A stretch of 64,000 bases of DNA from Rhododendron vialii (lineage: Eukaryota; Streptophyta; Magnoliopsida; Ericales; Ericaceae). The stretch is from contig NC_080567.1 of the NCBI RefSeq assembly GCF_030253575.1, positions 36,919,501-36,983,500 on the forward strand, in the 5' to 3' direction. The notes under the pieces are model-generated. The model was not told the DNA's origin. It saw only the letters and a program-made list of their open reading frames with translations, and did no database searches. Shown in pieces: positions 57,551 through 64,000 of this stretch (position 1 is its first letter; each line of letters opens with the position of its first letter). The position numbers and the translations under genes were made by a program.

Positions 57551-57770
57551 TAAAATTTCGGTGCCGAGTGGGTACCAATTAAGTAGTGTCCGTTCGGTGT
57601 ATTCGAACTGTCCATTATATTTTCGGACGACTCGATTTGGAAAGAAAATGTGTTAGGGTGAAAGGAGAGATAATGTTTAAATCTGTGCCATTCAAAAGTA
57701 TAGCAGACGGTCCAGATGTGCCAAGCGGATACCACATAAAATATACCCACCCGGCACCGAAAAATTTCTC
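57551..57770. mobile_element. Fold-back MITE, copy 2 (family with 26072-26297)
   Basis: The ends AAATTTCGGTGCCGAGTGGG and CCCACCCGGCACCGAAAAAT are inverted copies. TTTTCGGACGACTCGATTTG and AGACGGTCCAGATGTGCCAA correspond to words of the 26-kb copy. Confidence 0.65.
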
Positions 57771-57869
57771 TATCTAACAATTTCACTCAGAGAAGAAAAC
57801 AAACTTCCACGGTCAATAGCTTACCGACTTTCCTCTAATAAAAAAGCAATAACAAAGAAGAATAATTAA

Positions 57870-58075
57870 CAACCCCTGACGGTTAGTCGTCGGGTGCTTG
57901 ATTGGTGGGGTTGCACTCCCCACAAAATTTTCAGGATTCGATTCATGAGGCCAGAGCACAGATTAGTAATTTTTTGTGAATTTTCTAGTGCCGGCGCCGG
58001 CATAAATGATCTGCCTTTAATCAGACCAAAAAATGATTAGTTTATGTACGCACAAGCTGATCCGAACACCCAACA
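57870..58075 (+). mobile_element. SINE-like copy
   Basis: It opens ACGGTTAGTCGTCGGGTGC, has a B-box-like GGATTCGATTCATGAGGC, and ends TATGTACGCACAAGCTGATC, matching the family tail. It is diverged. Confidence 0.45.
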
Positions 58076-58281
58076 CCTACCAAAGAAGAAGAAGCTAATA
58101 CTCCAACGCAGTCATATAAATAGTCATAAACATCCTGAAATGATCAATTAGGTAAGAGTGCTGCGATTTGATTGGCTCTCTTGGCTCGTGTGGTAGGAGA
58201 ACAATACACGTCAATAATTGCGTGCCGCTAAGAGTAAAAAGAAGAAAATAGACTATGCCTATATCTTTATCATTATCTTAT

Positions 58282-58809
58282 GGGGAAATTATAGTTACCC
58301 CCCTCAAACTAACCCTTGCATACACTTACCCCCCTTTAACTTTTATTTTTAGCACTTAACCCCCTCAAACTAACTGAAATTCAAACGGTCATAACTTCAA
58401 ACGGTCATAACTTCTTCGTCCAAAATCGAAAATATGCAAATTATATATCGATTTCGAGGTCTTGAAGTCAGCTTTCTAATGACACTAAAATCACATCACA
58501 ATTCAAAGCACACAGAAAGTTATGATCAAAACGGTCTTTCTGTCTACTAGCCCTTACTCTTTTGATCATAACTTTCTGTGTGCTTTGAATCGTGATGTGA
58601 TTTTGGTGTCATTAGAAAGCTGATTTCAAGATCTCGAAATCGATATATAATTTGCATATTTTCGATTTTGGACGAAGAAGTTATGACCGTTTGAAGTTAT
58701 GACCGTTTGAATTTCAGTTAGTTTGAGGGGGTTAAGTGCCAAAAATAAAAGTTAGAGGGGGGTAAGTGTATGCGAGGGTTAGTTCGAGGGGGGTAACTAT
58801 AATTTGCCC
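58282..58809. mobile_element. Near-perfect fold-back Mutator-like MITE (528 bp)
   Basis: Two arms of about 250 bp are almost exact complements around a spacer of about 25 bp. The tips are GGGGAAATTATAGTTACCCC and its match at the right (...ACTATAATTTGCCC). TTATCTTAT flanks both sides exactly (58273-58281 and 58810-58818). Each arm also holds a direct duplication of AACGGTCATAACTTC. There is no coding content. Confidence 0.9.
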
Positions 58810-59059
58810 TTATCTTATTCCTTCAATTATTAATTTTATTTCTCTCTCTATCTCTCTCCAATTATTACCCCTCTCTCCAATCATTATTCTATTTCTCTTT
58901 TCACCCACTACCAAAACTAAAATATCCAAAAGTTACTAAACGAACAATGCGTAATTTTTTTCCAACTTTTTGGTTTAGGTATAAAAAAAAAAAAAAGACG
59001 ACTTCATAGCGCGCACGAGATGGAGACTTCCTTTCTCTGCTGTATGAGAATGGCGGACG

Positions 59060-60257
59060 TTGACGTTGACGTTTCTTTTCTGGTTTGGCTTGATCCGAGC
59101 TATTGGTTACCAGAAGGGATTCGGGGGCCTGCTGTGATGTGCATGGGCCACTATCGCAAGATTTAAATAGAGAGATCATGACTTGTTCATTTTGTTCGTC
59201 ACATCGAGTTTGTCGCATTGGTAACAGAGCATCGAGACACCTGAGTTGGTGTACTCAAACTCGAAAGTCCCTTTGAAGATTAAAATTAGTCTACAAGTGC
59301 GACGAAAAAACAAATTATGATTTTCTGGGAGGAGAATAAGAATATTTCACGGTGCCCTCATCTACCGTGTATGTTTTACACACGTGATTCAGGTTAAGTT
59401 TTACTCCTATGTCACTTATTTCACATCGTACACAAAATGAAATTATCAGTTAGTGTAGTATTATTTTTAGTTTTGAACACGGATGATAACAATTGACTAA
59501 AGACAAATTAAAGAAATATAAATTAGATGACATATGACATTTCCTCTAAAATAATACTATTTGACATTATATTTTAGCCTCTCCATGACACTATGCCAGT
59601 AAACTCACCCTGCCACTCACATCCACAAGAGAGTTGCCAAGAAGCCCCAAGTCCGGTTGCTTGCTTGCTGGTTTCGCTCACCAAATAACACAATAGGCTG
59701 TTTTTGAATTCTTTAGTCCTAACGTGGAGGTCTAACATTGATCGGACCGTGGAGGAGTGCTGCGCACGGTGCTGTACAATCTCAGTCATTTAAAAATAAT
59801 TTGGATGGTCCGGATTTTATAACAACCTCTTTTAGACTACCGATTGTCGAGACGGATGGTTCAGATGATGCACAACACGTTCCACAGTTCAATCAGATCG
59901 GATAAAAATTGAATCGAGTTGTTCGTAAAGTAAGCCAACCTGGACACCCCGAACCTTCGGATCCGAGAGAGAGAGAGAGAGTTGCAGAGAGTAGCAGAGT
60001 TCTATAAAATCATCCCCTTGGTTTCTCGAATGTCCTTAAAGGCTTAAACCCTTCATAAGAGAAATTCCGTATATAGGCGAATCATATTAAAAGTTGGTGA
60101 TGTAGGTTCCATCTACCCCTCCCAAACCACCACCCACCCTCTCTAACTCCCACATCCGTCCACTGACTCCACTCTCTCTCTCTGCCATAAATATTGTTCC
60201 ATTCCCCCCTCGCGCACTCCATTCCCGATTAGAACCAGCACCTCATCACGCACACAA
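59060..60257. other. Spacer and promoter side of the 3-ketoacyl-CoA synthase gene
   Basis: TTGGTAACAGAGCATCGAG at about 59218 resembles a retrotransposon primer-binding site. A GA run is at about 59967-59981. Close to the ATG are a CT-rich leader (about 60172-60182) and CATAAATATT (about 60186), a possible TATA-like element. No other gene is seen. Confidence 0.4.
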
Positions 60258-63031
60258 ATGGCCACGCCTAGACTGCCCGATTTCCTACAGAGCGTGAATC
60301 TCAAGCACGTGAAACTAGGATACCACTACCTCATCACCCACCTGTTGACTCTCTCTCTCCTCCCTCTCATCGCCGTCGTTTTCATCCAAGCCTCCCAGAT
60401 GGACTACGACGACGTTTACCAGCTCTACCTCCACCTCCAATACAACCTCGCTGCCGTCGTCATTTTCTCGACGGTCTTGGTCTTCGGGTGCACCGTGTAC
60501 ATCCTGACCCGGCCCAGACCCGTGTACCTCGTCGACTACTGCTGTTACCGGCCGCCGGACCACCTCCAGGCACCGTTCCACCGGTTCATGGAGCATTCCA
60601 AGCTCACCGGCGATTTCGACGAGTCGTCGCTCGAGTTCCAGAGGAAGATCCTGGAGCGGTCTGGGCTTGGTGAGGAGACTTGTGTACCGGCGGCCATGCA
60701 CTGCGTTCCTCCGCAGCCGTCCATGGCAGCGGCCAGGGAGGAGGCGGAGACGGTTATGTTTGGGGCGCTGGATAATCTGTTCGGTTCCACTAATGTCAAG
60801 CCCAAGGATATCGGCATATTAGTCGTCAACTGCAGGTTTTTTTTTTAATAAAAATAATCTCTTCTTGTTTGTCTTTTGGAAAATGATTTTCACAATTTTT
60901 TTTTTTTTTTTTTGTGTGTTAACGGCACTCTTCTTTTGTCTTGAAATTTTTGTGTATGTTTTTTACATTAAAAAACAAAAAAAGAAATACCTTTAACAAA
61001 TAAAAAAGAAGTGTAAAAAATCATTTCATTTTCTTTTATATGTTTTTTTAAAACTATTTAAAGATATTAAAATTTGGTGAAGGTTTCTAAACATTTTTTA
61101 AACTCAAGCGTCCGGGCTAAATTATGCGCACTTCAACTAATTTTAGAGGCCCAATTTCACCACGTACTTTCAGGAATCCCAATTAACAACAGAGCAAAAC
61201 TCCATTTGGATTAGCCCTAAAGGAGTTGATAGCACTAAGAGGTTTTGAACCTAAGAGTATAAGACCTTAGGAGTTAGGAGAGAGCAAATTCAGTCCCAGT
61301 CTTGACCACTTTGCCAACTCTTGTGATTATTAAATTTCGACATTAATACTCTTATATTTTTAGGAAGTTTTACTTGGGGATGAGAATTCTATCCGATTCA
61401 ACTGCACCGTTCTATTCTCTGACCCGAACGAATTGAATTTCTTCAGGGATCGAGTTAATTTGAGAAAGAGTTCTGAAAATAATCTGGGAACGAGTTGGCA
61501 GCGGGTTTCCCCTACCCTCAAACCTTGCCTCGATCCCGTTTTCTCTTACTTCCTCTGTCACGATTTGTTTGTCCAATCTTGAATTTTCAACTTATTAAGG
61601 AAACCATATTTGATCTCCTGATTTGAAAATTTACATAATATTATCCATCGATTTTGAAATTGAATAGTCAATTTGGGGCATATATAAATCAAAAATGGGA
61701 TAAATAAATCGGGACGGAGTGATTAATTAATTTACCCTTTGTGCCCTTAATCATGTTGTAGTGTAGAAATTCTTAAGACCTTTTTTTTTTTGGTATAATT
61801 TTCTAAAAAGATTCTTGTTCATGCATTTGAATAGTATAATTTATAGATTTCGAAAAGTTGATGATGGTAGTAGTTTTAAAAGATTCACGATGATGACATA
61901 GCTTTTGATTTTTAGTGGAAATTGCAAATCATTTCAGTTAAAATAAAATTTTAGCATTGTTTTGTTGAATATTAGTAGAATAGATTTGTTTTAATACTTG
62001 GATACCCATCTTGTTTCGGGCAGGGATGCACATAAATTACAAATAGTAGTTCCAATGCCAAAAATTATAAAAATACTTTCCGACTATTATATAATTTCAC
62101 GTAGAGTTAAAATATGTCAATTTGCAGCTTATTCAACCCGACCCCATCTCTCTCCGCCATGATCGTTAACAAATACAAGCTCCGAGGCAACATCAAAACC
62201 TTCAACTTGGGCGGAATGGGTTGCAGCGCAGGAGTGATCTCGCTCGACCTCGCCAAAGACATGTTACAAGTCCACCGCAACACCTACGCGGTCGTCGTGA
62301 GCACCGAAAACATCACCCAGAACTGGTACTTCGGCAACAAAAAATCCATGCTCATACCCAACTGCCTCTTCCGCATCGGCGGCGCCGCCGTCCTCTTGTC
62401 CAACAAACCCGCCGACCGTGGCCGCTCCAAGTACAAGCTCGTCCACGTGGTCCGCACCCACTGCGGGTCCGACGACGCCGCTTTCAAATGCGTGTACCAA
62501 GAGCAGGACGGTATGGGTAAAACAGGGGTTTCGCTGTCGAAAGATTTGATGGCGATCGCGGGACAAGCGTTGAAAGCGAATATCACGACGATGGGCCCGC
62601 TTGTGTTGCCAATAAGCGAGCAACTCCTTTTTTTCGGGACGCTTGTCGCGCGGAAGTTGCTAAATCCGAAAACGAAGCCATATATACCGGATTTTAAGCT
62701 GGCGTTTGAGCATTTCTGCATACACGCGGGAGGGAGGGCGGTGATTGACGAACTGGAGAAGAATTTGCAGCTCTCGGAGGAGCACGTAGAGGCGTCTAGA
62801 ATGACTCTGCATCGGTTTGGGAATACTTCGTCGAGTTCGATTTGGTACGAGTTGGGGTACACGGAGGCAAAAGGGAGGATGAAGAAGGGGAATCGTGTCT
62901 GGCAAATCGCGTTCGGGAGCGGGTTTAAGTGCAATAGCGCGGTGTGGGAAGCGTTGAGGAATGTGAAGGCATCGGGGTATAGTCCGTGGGCGGATTGCAT
63001 CCATCGGTATCCTGTGAAGATTCTTAATTGA
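60258..63031 (+). CDS. KCS: 3-ketoacyl-CoA synthase, very-long-chain fatty acid elongation (two exons, 493 aa)
   Basis: This is the condensing enzyme of the ER fatty-acid elongase. It joins malonyl-CoA to long-chain acyl-CoA for wax, suberin, sphingolipid or seed lipids. Exon 1 is 60258-60835 and exon 2 is 62128-63031. The junction AAC TGC AG|C TTA gives [14 protein letters not shown], a family hallmark. The N-terminus ([17 protein letters not shown]) and two membrane segments (about residues 33-45 and 66-85) anchor it in the [15 protein letters not shown], the active-site Cys in [31 protein letters not shown] and [14 protein letters not shown] hold the Cys-His-Asn triad. LPNCLFR-type text appears as [17 protein letters not shown]. 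It ends [16 protein letters not shown]. Length is typical. The intron (1.29 kb) carries a MITE. Which of the many KCS subtypes it is cannot be settled by eye. Confidence 0.97.
60836..62127 (+). other. Intron of the KCS gene
   Basis: 1292 bp and T-rich just after the donor. It contains a possible SINE-like tail (about 61120-61310) and a Stowaway-like MITE. Confidence 0.85.
61549..61722. mobile_element. Stowaway-like MITE in the KCS intron
   Basis: The left end CTTCCTCTGTCACGATTTGT and the right end AATCGGGACGGAGTGA are approximate complements. TA-containing flanks are present. Confidence 0.6.
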
Positions 63032-63648
63032 ACAAAAGAATGTGATTCGATTCGTCTTGTGTGTAGTTATTTTTCTTGGAAGAACGAGAATTGTTAGTTG
63101 GAGTTGAACCCAAGTCTTGTGTATAGGAGTAGAACGTGCCTAACCGGGGATGGTGCAGTGCACCCACCGCGTAGCACGGCCCAAATCTCATCTCGACAAT
63201 GAACGGCTCAAATGTTTCACGGTGAAAATGAGATTTGAACCATTGGACGGCTTGGCTACCATTGGACAATCACTTCACCTGCTTGTGTGTTTACTTCTTT
63301 TTCTTTTTCTTTTTTTTGGGGTAAAGAGAGTGTGGTTACTTGTTCATTACCACTATGATTCTTTAGCTTATAGGATTATGTTTTGGTGAAATTGGGATTA
63401 GGAATAAGAATAAGGAAAGCATTGTCTTGTAATCTCCTTGTCATGTTTTCTTTTGCCTCTTGTATGTATTGGAATGTTCTTTTGGGTACTACGTTCTCGA
63501 CAGAATTGTTAAGGTTTTTAGTGTTGAAATTGAGGAAAAGAAAAGAAACAGAAGAGAAAAGAAAAGTATAAATGTTTTGTTTTTTCTTGTTTGTTTTGAG
63601 AATAAAGGGGGAATAGGAAAAATAGAGTATTGAACAAAGTAAAATATT
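63032..63648 (+). other. 3' UTR and flank of the KCS gene
   Basis: It contains a small fold-back at about 63180-63245 (CCCAAATCTCATCTCGAC... with ...GAAAATGAGATTTGAACC). Short ORFs here follow from composition. Confidence 0.4.
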
Positions 63649-63871
63649 TTCGAGTGGGTTTTTGCTTTAGTTTATTTTCTTGTCCCTGCGCGGATTTTTC
63701 GCCCCTTGTGGGCTTGTTCACTCGGTCCGTTTGGATCTTGTTCTCCCGGTCCTTTTGGATAACCCGTAAGTTGAGGTCTTTTCCCAACCGAGGGCTCCGG
63801 ATCCGGTTCTCGTACCCTTTGTGGGATTTTACTTAATAATGAAAAGTTTCTTCTGATCAAAAAAAAAAAAA
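63649..63871 (+). mobile_element. 5'-truncated LINE tail (223 bp) with 16-bp target duplication
   Basis: AACAAAGTAAAATATT flanks both sides exactly (63633-63648 and 63872-63887). The insert ends TAATGAAAAGTTTCTTCTG, then ATC and an A tail of about 14, the usual plant LINE 3' end. The upstream part reads like LINE 3' UTR and has no coding domain. Confidence 0.85.
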
Positions 63872-63887
63872 AACAAAGTAAAATATT

Positions 63888-64000
63888 CCTATACTTTTCT
63901 CACATTTTCTCTTCTTGTCCATTCCTTTTCACAACTTCCAAACAAACTGTTAGGTTGCAAATCAATTGATTTTTTTTTTGTCTGTTCTCTTTATCAAGAA
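63888..64000. other. Right edge of the window, no feature
   Basis: AT-rich sequence with no coding signal. Confidence 0.3.

Noticed and set aside
58901..59218. 105-aa minus-strand ORF
   Set aside because: Low-complexity basic and Phe runs; its start overlaps the retrotransposon-like primer site and no domain is visible.
60315..60701. Antisense 128-aa ORF over KCS exon 1
   Set aside because: Shadow of a GC-rich coding exon.
62284..63000. Antisense ORFs of 119 and 238 aa over KCS exon 2
   Set aside because: The sense frame encodes a complete, conserved enzyme. The antisense frames have no recognisable domain.

Overview
This window is nuclear DNA of a flowering plant, almost certainly a eudicot. 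Genes are intron-rich with GT-AG junctions, the spacers are AT-rich, there are many CT/GA and TA microsatellites, and the transposon remnants (hAT, Mutator-like, Stowaway-like, SINE, LINE) are of plant type. I cannot name the genus from sequence alone. A woody asterid is only a guess.

Layout. (1) 1-1327, minus strand: the 5' end of an unrecognised, probably organelle-targeted gene; two exons are visible and the rest lies outside the window. (2) 2020-3460: a 22-bp-type minisatellite split by a hAT-like element. (3) 3703-7904, plus strand: a complete seven-exon gene for the sigma subunit of the AP-3 adaptor (166 aa). (4) 9464-9535: tRNA-Gln(CTG). (5) 10289-19101, minus strand: a four-exon LRR receptor-like pseudokinase resembling At2g16250 (904 aa), with a 23-nt microexon and a LINE fragment and a MITE in intron 1. 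(6) 19.1-39.3 kb: a gene-free, transposon-rich spacer. It holds SINE-like copies, several small inverted-repeat elements with clean target-site duplications, a 3.0-kb solo-LTR-like element (30617-33653), a hAT MITE (36142-36562) and a Mutator-like element with about 530-bp inverted ends (37535-39081). (7) 39625-40591, plus strand: a glycine-rich RNA-binding protein of the GRP7/GRP8 type (169 aa). (8) 43.5-45.6 kb: a decayed LINE interrupted by a second element. (9) 45802 to at least 50268, minus strand: a multi-exon gene I rebuilt from splice sites and reading phase but cannot name; a candidate first exon lies at 54266-54347. If that exon belongs to it, the RADIALIS-like MYB gene (52927-53921, plus strand, 99 aa) sits inside one of its introns. 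(10) 56631-57067 and 58282-58809: two long fold-back elements. (11) 60258-63031, plus strand: a two-exon 3-ketoacyl-CoA synthase (493 aa), followed by a 5'-truncated LINE tail with a 16-bp target-site duplication.

The genes do unrelated jobs (vesicle traffic, receptor signalling, RNA binding, transcription, wax/very-long-chain lipid synthesis) and form no operon-like unit. All exon models are read by eye from splice consensus, reading phase and family knowledge, and none is confirmed by transcripts. I found no CRISPR array, prokaryotic gene or complete autonomous transposon.
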